DNA from: an uncultured Pelagibacteraceae bacterium
Lineage (GTDB): Bacteria; Pseudomonadota; Alphaproteobacteria; Pelagibacterales; Pelagibacteraceae
Length of the DNA stretch: 60,906 nucleotides
Direction of reading: 5' to 3'
Assembly: GCA_902623975.1 (NCBI GenBank)
Contig: CACNVR010000006.1
Span: 1-60,906, forward strand
The notes under the pieces are model-generated. The model ran no database searches. It saw only the letters and a list, made by a program, of their open reading frames with translations, and was not told the DNA's origin. Position 1 is the first letter of the stretch; each line of letters starts with the position of its first letter. Of the stretch, positions 28,324-39,498 are shown one piece after another. The position numbers and the translations under genes are program-made.

Positions 28324-29456
28324 TGAAAAAAAATTTAGTAATAATTTTTCTATTTTTTATTTTTTTTATACAAAAAAGCTATTCTCTAGAAAATAATATC
28401 TATAAAAAAATTGATTTATTTGGAGAGGTTTTAGAAAAAATAAATAAAGAATATGTTGATGAGATAGACCAATCAGAAAGTATGGATTCTGCTATCAACG
28501 GTCTACTTCAATCTTTAGATCCATATTCTGCTTACATGTCACCAGAAATTTATAATGAGATGCAAACAGAAACTAGTGGAGAATTCGGTGGATTAGGAAT
28601 TGAGGTAAGTATGGAGTCAGGAGTAGTTAAAGTAATATCTCCAATAGATGATACACCAGCATCTAGGGCGGGAATTAAAGCAGGGGATTACATTGTAAAA
28701 ATTAATGAAGTTCAAGTTCAAGGAAAATCTTTAAGTGAAGCTGTGGATTTAATGAGAGGTCCAGTTGGATCTGGGATAGAACTTACTATAAGACGAAGAG
28801 GTGAAAAAAAAGCACTTAAGTTAAATATAATCAGGGAAATTATTCAAATTCAATCAGTAAAATCTGATATTTTAGAAAAAAATATTGGGTATATAAGATT
28901 AACTTCATTTAATGATAACAGTGGTAAACAAATTGAAAAAGAAATTAAAAAATTAGAAAAAAATAAAGATATTAAATCTTATATTTTAGATCTTAGAAAT
29001 AATCCAGGTGGATTACTGTCTCAAGCAATTAAAATTTCTGATTTTTTTCTAGAAAATGGTGAAATAGTCTCTACAAAAAGTAGAAAATCTTCCGAAAATC
29101 GTAAATGGTTTGCTAAAAAAGGTGACTTAACTAATGGAAAAACTTTAGTTGTTTTAATTAATTATGGATCTGCATCCGCTTCTGAAATAGTGGCTGGGGC
29201 TTTAAAAGATCATAAAAGGGCAATATTGCTAGGTGAGAATAGTTTTGGGAAAGGCTCAGTGCAATCAATAATTCCATTGAAAAACGATGGTGCAATCAGA
29301 CTTACAGTCGCTAAATATTATCTTCCATCAGGAAAATCTATCTCAGAAGTAGGTGTATCGCCTGATATTGAAATAGATGAAGACTCAGATGACTTTGTAA
29401 TAAAAACAGAAACCGACAATCAATTAAATTACGCTATTAAACTACTTAAAGGATAG
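28323..29456 (+). CDS. ctpA: Carboxyl-terminal processing protease (S41)
   Basis: This periplasmic PDZ serine protease has a signal peptide at residues 1-20 (charged start, then IIFLFFIFF). A PDZ domain (about 80-160; EFGGLGIEVSMESG, AGIKAGDYIVKINEV) and the S41 catalytic domain follow. The nucleophile serine is in NYGSASASEIVAGALKDH and the general-base lysine in SFGKGSVQS. The frame opens 13 codons earlier inside rsfS, but the signal peptide fixes the ATG at 28323, giving 377 residues. Family members process or degrade envelope proteins by their C-termini. The rppH ATG follows directly. Confidence 0.95.
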   Translation: MKKNLVIIFLFFIFFIQKSYSLENNIYKKIDLFGEVLEKINKEYVDEIDQSESMDSAINGLLQSLDPYSAYMSPEIYNEMQTETSGEFGGLGIEVSMESGVVKVISPIDDTPASRAGIKAGDYIVKINEVQVQGKSLSEAVDLMRGPVGSGIELTIRRRGEKKALKLNIIREIIQIQSVKSDILEKNIGYIRLTSFNDNSGKQIEKEIKKLEKNKDIKSYILDLRNNPGGLLSQAIKISDFFLENGEIVSTKSRKSSENRKWFAKKGDLTNGKTLVVLINYGSASASEIVAGALKDHKRAILLGENSFGKGSVQSIIPLKNDGAIRLTVAKYYLPSGKSISEVGVSPDIEIDEDSDDFVIKTETDNQLNYAIKLLKG

Positions 29457-29933
29457 ATGGAAGAAAAATTTAAAAACCTTCCATTTAGAAATGGTGTGGG
29501 TATTATCTTATTGAATAATGATAATAAAGTTTTTGTAGCCAAAAGAATCGATAATCCTAAAAATTTTTGGCAAATGCCACAGGGAGGTGTAGATAATAAT
29601 GAAAATTTTTTGTCAGCTGCTTATAGAGAACTCGAAGAGGAAACAAGCATTAAAAAAGTAGAACTTATTAAAGAAATAGATGGAATAACAACTTATGAGC
29701 TACCTGAACATTTATTGGGTATAATTTGGAAAGGTAAATATAAAGGCCAAAAACAAAAATGGTTTTTAATGCGATATTTAGGAAATAATGATGAAATTAA
29801 CATTAAAACTGATAATCCAGAATTTTTAGATTGGAAATGGATAGATCTTGAAATGATTACTGAAGTGGTAGTGGGCTTTAAACTTAAAGTCTATGAAGAG
29901 ATAAAAGAAAAAGTAAAAAAAATAATCAATTAA
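29457..29933 (+). CDS. rppH: RNA pyrophosphohydrolase (Nudix)
   Basis: The 158-residue enzyme removes pyrophosphate from mRNA 5' ends to trigger decay. The N-terminal FRNGVGIILLN and FWQMPQGGVDNNE are RppH-specific. The Nudix box GX5EX7REUXEEXGU is present as GGVDNNE...RELEEETSI with serine replacing its final glycine; the metal-binding glutamates are intact. WFLMRYLGN and DWKWIDLEM follow as in RppH. It ends tail-to-tail with atpC, overlapping by eight bases. Confidence 0.95.
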   Translation: MEEKFKNLPFRNGVGIILLNNDNKVFVAKRIDNPKNFWQMPQGGVDNNENFLSAAYRELEEETSIKKVELIKEIDGITTYELPEHLLGIIWKGKYKGQKQKWFLMRYLGNNDEINIKTDNPEFLDWKWIDLEMITEVVVGFKLKVYEEIKEKVKKIIN

Positions 29934-30318
29934 TAGATTTTAAAGTTTGAATTTTCTGGTCTACTAGGTATTTTGTTTGATCATTTATCTCAGTTTTATT
30001 TGCTTCCTCCTCAGCGATTTTTAATAATTCCTCTAGTTTGGCTTTTTCGAGTTTATTCAAGTTAAAAATAGAACTAGTTAAAACTGACAAATTATTATTC
30101 TTAAATTCGATTATTCCATCTTCCACATAAAATTTTTCCTCCTCAGATTTTGAGCGAATAGTAATTATACCTGGTTTTAAAAATGAAATGATTGAAATAT
30201 GATCTTTTAAAATTCCCATCTCGCCTTCAAAAGCTGGTACAACAACCTCAGTTACATCATCTTTTGAGAGGAAAGATTGTTCCGGGTTTACAATGTCAAT
30301 TTTAAATTCCTCACTCAT
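29926..30318 (-). CDS. atpC: ATP synthase F1 subunit epsilon
   Basis: The 130-residue protein is the rotor's regulatory subunit. It has the N-terminal beta-sandwich (ILKDHISIISFLKPG near residue 35, YVEDGIIEFKNNNLSVL near 65) and a C-terminal helical hairpin. It is the last gene of atpHAGDC, starting right at the atpD stop. Its 3' end overlaps convergent rppH by eight bases, leaving no space for a terminator hairpin. Confidence 0.95.
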   Translation of the reverse strand: MSEEFKIDIVNPEQSFLSKDDVTEVVVPAFEGEMGILKDHISIISFLKPGIITIRSKSEEEKFYVEDGIIEFKNNNLSVLTSSIFNLNKLEKAKLEELLKIAEEEANKTEINDQTKYLVDQKIQTLKSIN

Positions 30319-32615
<2,297 letters not shown>

Positions 32616-32620
32616 AAATA

Positions 32621-34156
32621 TTAGGTTTTAAAAGCTTTCTTAAGATTTGTGATGACTTCAATTAAACTTTTTTCAGAGTCATCCTCTAATTTACCTGAGC
32701 CTAAAATAGACTCAATTATCTCTGGCTTATCTGATTTACATCTTTCAATTATTTTATTTTCAAAATCAGCAATATCTTTTAAATCAATATCATCCAGATA
32801 ACCTTTTACACCACAAAATACTGAAATGACTTGCTCAGCTACTGTCATTGGAGAATATTGTTTTTGTTTTAAAAGTTCAGTCAACTTTGAACCTCTATTT
32901 AAAAGTTGCTGAGTTGATACATCTAAATCAGAGCCGAATTGCGCAAACGCTGCCATTTCTCTATATTGAGCTAATTCAAGTTTCATTGAGCCCGATACTT
33001 TTTTCATTGCTTTAGTTTGAGCAGCAGACCCAACACGAGAAACTGATAATCCAACATTAATTGCCGGTCTAATACCCTGATTAAATAGCTCAGTTTCTAA
33101 AAAGATTTGCCCATCTGTAATTGATATTACGTTTGTAGGTATATAAGCAGAAACATCTCCACCTTGTGTCTCAATAATTGGAAGTGCTGTCAAAGAACCT
33201 CCTCCATGCTCATCGCTTAATTTAGCTGCTCTCTCTAGTAATCTACTATGTAAATAAAAAACATCTCCTGGATATGCCTCTCTTCCTGGAGGTCTTCTTA
33301 ATATCAAAGACATTTGTCTGTATGCGACTGCTTGTTTTGACAAATCATCATAAATTATCAATGCATGCATTCCATTATCTCTAAAATGTTCACCCATCGC
33401 GCAACCAGTATACGGTGCTAAAAATTGTAAAGGAGCTGAGTCTGATGCGGTCGCAGCAACTATAGTTGTGTACTCCATCGCTCCTGCTTCTTCTAAAGTT
33501 TTTTGAATTTGTCTAACAGTCGATCTTTTTTGTCCAACAGCCACATAAATACAATAAAGTTTTTGCTTTTCATCACCAGTTTCATTTATCTTTTTTTGAT
33601 TTATAATTGTATCAATGGCAACAGCTGTTTTGCCTGTCTGTCTATCTCCAATAATTAACTCTCTCTGTCCTCTTCCTATTGGAACAAGACTATCAATAGA
33701 TTTTAAACCTGTTTGCATTGGTTCACTCACAGACTGTCTTGGGATTATCCCTGGTGCTTTTACTTCTACTCTACTTTTTTTAACTCCTTTGTCTAAAGGA
33801 CCTTTTCCATCAATTGGATTTCCTAATCCATCAACTACTCTTCCTAATAATTCTTTACCAACTGGAGTATCAACGATACTACCTGTTCTTTTTACAACGT
33901 CACCTTCTTTAATATTCCTATCATCTCCAAAAATTACAACCCCAACATTTTCACTCTCTAAATTTAAGGCCATTCCTTTAGAGCCATCTGAAAACTCAAC
34001 CATTTCTCCAGCTTGAACATTATCCAACCCATAAATTCTGGCTATACCATCACCTACTGATAAAACTTGTCCTACCTCAGAAACTTCCGCTTTCTCTCCG
34101 AAATTTTTAATTTGCTCTTTTAAAATTTTTGTTACCTCTGAAGGGTTTATTTCCAT
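32621..34156 (-). CDS. atpA: ATP synthase F1 subunit alpha
   Basis: The 511-residue non-catalytic nucleotide-binding subunit has Walker [16 protein letters not shown] near 169-183, Walker [18 protein letters not shown], and [18 protein letters not shown] near 365. It begins two bases after the atpH stop. A long reading frame exists antisense to it (33615-34016), but it carries no recognisable protein and is a shadow. Confidence 0.99.
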   Translation of the reverse strand: MEINPSEVTKILKEQIKNFGEKAEVSEVGQVLSVGDGIARIYGLDNVQAGEMVEFSDGSKGMALNLESENVGVVIFGDDRNIKEGDVVKRTGSIVDTPVGKELLGRVVDGLGNPIDGKGPLDKGVKKSRVEVKAPGIIPRQSVSEPMQTGLKSIDSLVPIGRGQRELIIGDRQTGKTAVAIDTIINQKKINETGDEKQKLYCIYVAVGQKRSTVRQIQKTLEEAGAMEYTTIVAATASDSAPLQFLAPYTGCAMGEHFRDNGMHALIIYDDLSKQAVAYRQMSLILRRPPGREAYPGDVFYLHSRLLERAAKLSDEHGGGSLTALPIIETQGGDVSAYIPTNVISITDGQIFLETELFNQGIRPAINVGLSVSRVGSAAQTKAMKKVSGSMKLELAQYREMAAFAQFGSDLDVSTQQLLNRGSKLTELLKQKQYSPMTVAEQVISVFCGVKGYLDDIDLKDIADFENKIIERCKSDKPEIIESILGSGKLEDDSEKSLIEVITNLKKAFKT

Positions 34157-34157
34157 T

Positions 34158-34715
34158 CTATACCTCTATCATTCCATTTTCTATTTGTTGTAATTTGTTT
34201 TTTATAGAAGTATCAATCATTGTACTTCCTACTTGCACAACCAAACCTCCTATTAAACTTTTATCATGTGTATAATCTAATCTTATTTTTGATTTAAAAT
34301 TCATCGAAAGTTCGTCTTTAATCTTATTAATTTCCTCAGGGGATAACTCTTTTGCTGAAGTTATTTTTGCTTTCAGCTCACCTCTTTTATCTGAACATAT
34401 TTCGATGAAAGTTTTAAGAATTTGCTCTACATAAAAAAATCTTCTTTTTAAAACTAGAAAATTTAAAAAATTTTTAAACAAAATTTCCAGATTAAAATTT
34501 TTAGATATTTTATTAATCACATTATTTAATGTATCCTGGTTTTGCGTAGGATCTTTAATCAAATTTTTAAATTCATTATTATTTAAAATCAATTTCAACA
34601 AACCATTAGAATTTGCCTCTACCTTTGATATCACATCAGTCTCACTGGCTAATTCGTACAAAGCTAAAGAATATCTGTTGGCTGAAGTATCAGAAAACCC
34701 CTTATTATTACTCAA
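34158..34715 (-). CDS. atpH: ATP synthase F1 subunit delta
   Basis: The 185-residue peripheral-stalk protein has the OSCP/delta opening [13 protein letters not shown] near residue 11 and the C-terminal [20 protein letters not shown]. The start is TTG, fixed by an AGAGG ribosome site (34727-34723) seven bases upstream. It is the first gene of the F1 operon and follows a candidate promoter in the 108-base gap after priA. Confidence 0.95.
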   Translation of the reverse strand: MSNNKGFSDTSANRYSLALYELASETDVISKVEANSNGLLKLILNNNEFKNLIKDPTQNQDTLNNVINKISKNFNLEILFKNFLNFLVLKRRFFYVEQILKTFIEICSDKRGELKAKITSAKELSPEEINKIKDELSMNFKSKIRLDYTHDKSLIGGLVVQVGSTMIDTSIKNKLQQIENGMIEV

Positions 34716-34722
34716 TTTATTA

Positions 34723-34727
34723 CCTCT
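34723..34727 (-). promoter_or_regulatory. Ribosome binding site deciding the atpH TTG start
   Basis: AGAGG on the minus strand lies seven bases before the TTG at 34715 and is within a longer AGAGGTAA match. No ATG nearby is in frame with the conserved N-terminus. Confidence 0.65.
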
Positions 34728-34759
34728 AAATGTGTATGATTTATTTTAAAACCACGATT

Positions 34760-34788
34760 TAATTAACATATGCAAATATAGTGTTCAA
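34760..34788 (-). promoter_or_regulatory. Candidate promoter of the atpHAGDC operon
   Basis: On the minus strand TTGAAC (34788-34783) and TAATTA (34765-34760) are spaced by 17 bases, in the largest gap of the right-hand block (34716-34823). The -10 box is weak, so this is plausible rather than certain. Confidence 0.45.
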
Positions 34789-34823
34789 GTAACACATTAA
34801 CTAAAAACTGTTTTTTTTGGGCT

Positions 34824-36779
34824 TTAATTGAAGTTAATTGGATCAACATCAACTGAAAGTTTTATTCCTGATAAAAACTTAAATTTTGGAATTACTATAG
34901 CTAAGGAATTCTGCATTTTAAGTGTTTTGGGTCCCCTAATAAGTAATCTAATACGATATTTCTTTCTAAGCTTAAAAATTGGTGCGCTCACAGGACCTAG
35001 GATTTTTCCGTAAATTTTGTTTTTAATGAATGATTTGAATCTTAAGGCTTCTTTCTGTAATTTATTTTCATTTTCACCTGTCAAAATTAAAGCAATGAAT
35101 CTTTGAAAGGGTGGAAGATTATTTTGTTTTCTAATTTCTATTTCTTTATCTAGAAATATATTTGGATTTGTATTTGTAATATCTGAAATCATCTTGGAAT
35201 TAGTATTGTATGTCTGGAAATAAACAGTCGATGGTTTTCCTGCTCGTCCAGCTCTTCCAGATAATTGGTGGTACAATTGTAAATTTTTTTCTGCAATTCT
35301 TAAATCGTGACCTTGTGATGATAAGTCAATATCTACAACCACTATACAATTTAAATCAGGAAAATGAAAACCTTTAGAAATAAGTTGTGTTCCAACTAAA
35401 ATTTGAGTTTCATTTTTTATTATCCTATCCAGTTTATACTTTGAATCTTTTTTATTCATTGTATCACTTGAAAAAATTTCAATTTTTTTTGATGGAAATT
35501 TTTTTTTAACTTCCTCTGAGATTCTTTCAACTCCTGGCCCACTAAATATAAAATTACATTTCTCATCCTTTATACAATTTCTACTGAGTGATGTTTTAAA
35601 ACCACAATAATGACATAATAAATTATCTTTATTTTTATGATAAACTAGATTTATAGAGCAATCAGGACATGAAAATGTATTGAGACATTTTTTACAAAAA
35701 ACATTTGGTGAAAATCCTCTTCTATTTAAAAAAAATAATACCTGATTTTTGTTTTCTAAATGAGTATTAACTTTTTGTATCACTTCATTTGAAATCCATG
35801 ATTGTTTTTCTAATTTAACTTTATTTAAATCAATTATTTCATAATTTGGGAAAGAAGCATCCTGATATCTTTTCTCAAGTTTTGAAATTTTATATTTCTT
35901 TTTTCTTATATTTTCATAAGTTTCCAACGATGGTACTGCTGTAATCAAATTAATAGGAATATTCTCAAATGATGCTCTGGATATTGCCATGTCTCTAGCG
36001 TTAAACGTGACTCCTTCATCTTGCTTGAATGATTGATCATGTTCCTCATCAACAATAATAAGTCCTAATTTTTTAAATGGCAAAAATAAAGCAGATCTTG
36101 CACCTATTACTATCTTAATTTTTTCTGAAATTATTCCGCTCCAAATAATTTCTTTATTCTTTTTTGTAATACCTGAATGCCAAATTGCTGGTCTAAAACC
36201 AAAAAACTCAATAAATTTTTTTTCAAATTGACTTGTAAGTCCAATTTCAGGAAGAAGAATTAAACCTTGTTTACCCTTCTCCAAAATTTTTTTTAGAACT
36301 TCAAAGTAGACCATAGTTTTACCTGATCCAGTAGTTCCTTGTAAAACATGTACGTTAAATTTATTGTGAGATAAATTTATTTGATCAAAAGCTTTTTTTT
36401 GTTCTGTTGTTAATTTGATTGAGTTTTCTTTTATATCAAAATTAAAATTTTGATAAAATTTCTCTTCAAATATTTTAGTAGGCTTTCCACTCAATAAAAC
36501 CATCTTTAAAGCCATTCCTTTTGGCACAATATTATACTCAGCAAACCAATTCAAAAATTCTAGTGTGCTTTTTTTTAAACTTGGAATATCTAATTTGTTA
36601 ATTATTTTTTTAGTTTTAAATTTTTTTAAACTATTCTTTTCGAATTCATTCCAAACTACTCCTGTTATTTTTGACTTTCCAAAAGGAACTTCAACAAAGT
36701 CACCGATTTTTAATTTTAAATTACTTTCATAAGTGAATGGATAGTCAAATATATTTGGTAAAAGAATCGGAAATTTCAT
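34824..36779 (-). CDS. priA: Primosomal replication-restart helicase PriA
   Basis: The 651-residue SF2 helicase restarts stalled forks. It has an N-terminal DNA-binding region and Walker A QGTTGSGKTMVYFEVL near residue 145. The DEEHD box is followed by SFKQDEGVTFNARD, and eight zinc-binding cysteines lie in CKKC, CPDC, CHYC and a final C-x5-C pair. QLSGRAGRAGKPSTVYFQT is motif VI. It is shorter than the E. coli protein (732). priA upstream of atpH is a conserved alphaproteobacterial order. It begins 22 bases after lpdA. Confidence 0.97.
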   Translation of the reverse strand: MKFPILLPNIFDYPFTYESNLKLKIGDFVEVPFGKSKITGVVWNEFEKNSLKKFKTKKIINKLDIPSLKKSTLEFLNWFAEYNIVPKGMALKMVLLSGKPTKIFEEKFYQNFNFDIKENSIKLTTEQKKAFDQINLSHNKFNVHVLQGTTGSGKTMVYFEVLKKILEKGKQGLILLPEIGLTSQFEKKFIEFFGFRPAIWHSGITKKNKEIIWSGIISEKIKIVIGARSALFLPFKKLGLIIVDEEHDQSFKQDEGVTFNARDMAISRASFENIPINLITAVPSLETYENIRKKKYKISKLEKRYQDASFPNYEIIDLNKVKLEKQSWISNEVIQKVNTHLENKNQVLFFLNRRGFSPNVFCKKCLNTFSCPDCSINLVYHKNKDNLLCHYCGFKTSLSRNCIKDEKCNFIFSGPGVERISEEVKKKFPSKKIEIFSSDTMNKKDSKYKLDRIIKNETQILVGTQLISKGFHFPDLNCIVVVDIDLSSQGHDLRIAEKNLQLYHQLSGRAGRAGKPSTVYFQTYNTNSKMISDITNTNPNIFLDKEIEIRKQNNLPPFQRFIALILTGENENKLQKEALRFKSFIKNKIYGKILGPVSAPIFKLRKKYRIRLLIRGPKTLKMQNSLAIVIPKFKFLSGIKLSVDVDPINFN

Positions 36780-36801
36780 TTATAGATAATATGAAAAATT
36801 C

Positions 36802-38202
36802 TTAAGAGTGTATTGCTCTTTTATCAACAGATAAGGCTGCTTCTTTAACTGCTTCTGAAAAAGTCGGGTGTGCATGACAGGTTCTCGCAATATCTTCAGA
36901 ACTTGCTCCAAATTCCATCGCAACACCAATTTCTGCTATTAGTTCTCCAGCATGAGGACCTATTAGATGTGCTCCTAAAACTTTATCAGTTTTTTCATCT
37001 GCTAAGATTTTTACAAAACCTTCAGCATCATCAATCGCTTTTGCCCTAGAATTTGCCATAAATGAAAATTTTCCAATTTTATATTTTACATTTTTTTCTT
37101 TTAATTGTTCCTCTGTTTTTCCAATAGAAGCAACTTCGGGCGTGGTGTAAACAACTCCTGGAATAGTGTCATAATTTACATGACCTGATTGACCTGCAAT
37201 ATTTTCTGCAACAGCTATACCTTCATCCTCAGCCTTATGTGCAAGCATTGGTCCTGATATTACATCACCAATGGCATAAATGTTTTCTAGGTTTGTCTTA
37301 AAATCTTTATTAGTTTTAACTCTATTTTTTTCATCAAGCTCAATACCAATTTTTTCCAAGTTCAAGCCGCTAGTGTTTGGTTTTCTCCCAACTGATATCA
37401 GGACAACATCACACTCAAAATCCTTTTTATTTCCAACTTTATCAGAAGTTGAAACAATTGCTCCTGATTTAATTTTTTCAACTTTTTCAACTTTATGCTG
37501 TAAATGAAAATTAATCCCTTGTTTTTTTAGAATTTTCATAAATTCATTTGAAATTTCTTTATCCATTCCTGGAGTTATGTGATCTAAAAACTCAACCACA
37601 TGTACTTCTGCACCAAGTCTAGACCAAACAGATCCCATCTCTAAACCAATATATCCACCACCCACAACAACCATTTTTTTTGGCACTTTATCTAGATCCA
37701 AAGCTCCTGTTGATGAAACTATTATCTTCTCATCAAATTTAATATTTGGCAAAGATACTGGAACAGACCCAGTAGCAATTACGATTTTTTCTGCTTGAAT
37801 TATTGTTTCTTCATTTTTATCGTTCTTAATTGAAACCTCATTTTTCGATTTAAAACTTCCAGTGCCTTTAAGATAGGTTACTTTATTTTTCTTTAATAAA
37901 AATTCTACACCTTTTGTGAGCACTGTGACTGCTTTCTGTTTGCTCTTCATCATTTTTGATAAATTTAATTTTACCTCACCTACTTCAATACCTTTATTGG
38001 ATAAATTTTTAACTTTGTGAAACTCCTCTGATAAGTTAAGCAAACTTTTTGATGGAATACACCCTATATTTAAACAAGTTCCTCCAAGTGAACCTCTAGA
38101 TTCTATACATGCGGTTTTAAGACCTAATTGAGCTAATCTAATCGCACAAACGTATCCTCCAGGTCCCCCACCAATTACTACAGCTTGAAATTTATCTGAC
38201 AT
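36802..38202 (-). CDS. lpdA: Dihydrolipoyl dehydrogenase (E3)
   Basis: The 466-residue flavoprotein reoxidises dihydrolipoamide of 2-oxoacid dehydrogenase complexes. FAD motif GGGPGGYVCAIRLAQLG is near residue 11-27, the redox disulfide is in GGTCLNIGCIPSKSLL near 40-55, the NAD motif is VVGGGYIGLEMGSVW near 180, and the catalytic HAHPTFSEAVKEAAL is at the C-terminus. It directly follows sucB, so it most likely serves 2-oxoglutarate dehydrogenase and possibly other complexes. Confidence 0.98.
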   Translation of the reverse strand: MSDKFQAVVIGGGPGGYVCAIRLAQLGLKTACIESRGSLGGTCLNIGCIPSKSLLNLSEEFHKVKNLSNKGIEVGEVKLNLSKMMKSKQKAVTVLTKGVEFLLKKNKVTYLKGTGSFKSKNEVSIKNDKNEETIIQAEKIVIATGSVPVSLPNIKFDEKIIVSSTGALDLDKVPKKMVVVGGGYIGLEMGSVWSRLGAEVHVVEFLDHITPGMDKEISNEFMKILKKQGINFHLQHKVEKVEKIKSGAIVSTSDKVGNKKDFECDVVLISVGRKPNTSGLNLEKIGIELDEKNRVKTNKDFKTNLENIYAIGDVISGPMLAHKAEDEGIAVAENIAGQSGHVNYDTIPGVVYTTPEVASIGKTEEQLKEKNVKYKIGKFSFMANSRAKAIDDAEGFVKILADEKTDKVLGAHLIGPHAGELIAEIGVAMEFGASSEDIARTCHAHPTFSEAVKEAALSVDKRAIHS

Positions 38203-39492
38203 CTATATATCTAAAAATAGCCTTCTTGGATCTTCTAAATTTTCTTTTATCATTTTTAAAAATGAAACAGACTCTTTGCCATCTATAATTCTATGATCAT
38301 ACGACAGAGCTAAAAACATAATTGGTCTTATCTTAATTTCACCATCTATAACTGTCGGTCTATCTACAATATTATGCATACCTAACACGCCAGATTGAGG
38401 CAAATTAAGAATCGGTGTTGAAAGCATAGATCCATAAACCCCGCCATTACTGATTGTAAAAGTTCCACCCTGAAGATCTTCAATAGTTAGCTTGCCATCT
38501 TTAGCCTTTTCGGAAATTTCTTTAATGTTTTTCTCAATATCTGCAAAAGACAATTCATCTGCATTTTTTAGAACTGGAACCACAAGTCCTTTATCAGTTC
38601 CTACAGCAAAACTTACATTATAATAATTTTTATATACAATAGTATCATTTTCAATTTCAGCATTAACAGCTGGAAAGTTTTTTAATGCAACAACGCATGC
38701 TTTTACAAAGAAAGACATAAAACCTAATTTTACTCCATAACGACTTTGAAAGTCCTCTTGATTTTCCTTTCTCATCTCTATGATATTTGTCATATCTACT
38801 TCGTTAAATGTAGTAAGTAATGCTGCATTCTCTTGAGCTTGTTTAAGTCTTTTAGCAATAGTCTGTCTTAGTCTAGTCATTTTAATTCTTTCCTCTTGAC
38901 CATACTTAATTTTTCTCTCTGAAGGAGGTGGATTAATACCCATCAAATTTATTAAATCACTTTTTAATATTCTTCCATCCTTTCCAGATCCTTTTACTTT
39001 ATCAATATCAATTTTATTTTCTGCAACAATTTTTCTTACTGCAGGAGACAAGACTTGGTTATCAGTTTTAAGTTGTTCGTTTTCAACTTCATTGGTCAGA
39101 ATAAGCGGTTCCTCCACGTCAGTTTTTTTTTCTATTTTTTCCTCAAAAATTTTTGGTTCAATTTTTTCGTCTTTTTCATTAAGTTTAATTACATTATTCT
39201 CATAATTTTTTGGCTTAAACTTTTCAATTTTTTTTGGTTCTTTTAAATTTTCAGCAGTCTCTACAACTGAGCCCAATAAAGCTCCGACTTCGACTACGGA
39301 ACCATCTTTTGAATTAATATTTTTAAGCACACCTGATACTGGAGAGGGAACTTCCAGGTTTACTTTGTCTGTTTCTAATTCAACAATTGGCTCATCAGCT
39401 TCAACATTATCTCCCTCATTTTTTAACCATTTTGAAACAGTGGCTTCTGTAATGCTTTCACCAAGTACTGGAACTAAAATTTTTTCACTCAT
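38203..39492 (-). CDS. sucB: Dihydrolipoyllysine succinyltransferase (E2 of OGDH)
   Basis: The 429-residue core enzyme of the 2-oxoglutarate dehydrogenase complex has one lipoyl domain, with the lipoylated lysine in [14 protein letters not shown] near residue 42. A Lys/Glu-rich linker follows (about 90-140). The E3-binding domain ([14 protein letters not shown] with [13 protein letters not shown]) is near 148-185 and the catalytic domain has the active-site histidine in [16 protein letters not shown]. It is preceded six bases upstream by sucA and followed by lpdA. Confidence 0.98.
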   Translation of the reverse strand: MSEKILVPVLGESITEATVSKWLKNEGDNVEADEPIVELETDKVNLEVPSPVSGVLKNINSKDGSVVEVGALLGSVVETAENLKEPKKIEKFKPKNYENNVIKLNEKDEKIEPKIFEEKIEKKTDVEEPLILTNEVENEQLKTDNQVLSPAVRKIVAENKIDIDKVKGSGKDGRILKSDLINLMGINPPPSERKIKYGQEERIKMTRLRQTIAKRLKQAQENAALLTTFNEVDMTNIIEMRKENQEDFQSRYGVKLGFMSFFVKACVVALKNFPAVNAEIENDTIVYKNYYNVSFAVGTDKGLVVPVLKNADELSFADIEKNIKEISEKAKDGKLTIEDLQGGTFTISNGGVYGSMLSTPILNLPQSGVLGMHNIVDRPTVIDGEIKIRPIMFLALSYDHRIIDGKESVSFLKMIKENLEDPRRLFLDI

Positions 39493-39498
39493 TAATAA

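Noticed and set aside
33615-34016. A 133-codon open frame antisense to atpA
   Set aside because: It mirrors a highly conserved gene, has no recognisable motif or ribosome site, and its composition follows from the atpA codons on the other strand.
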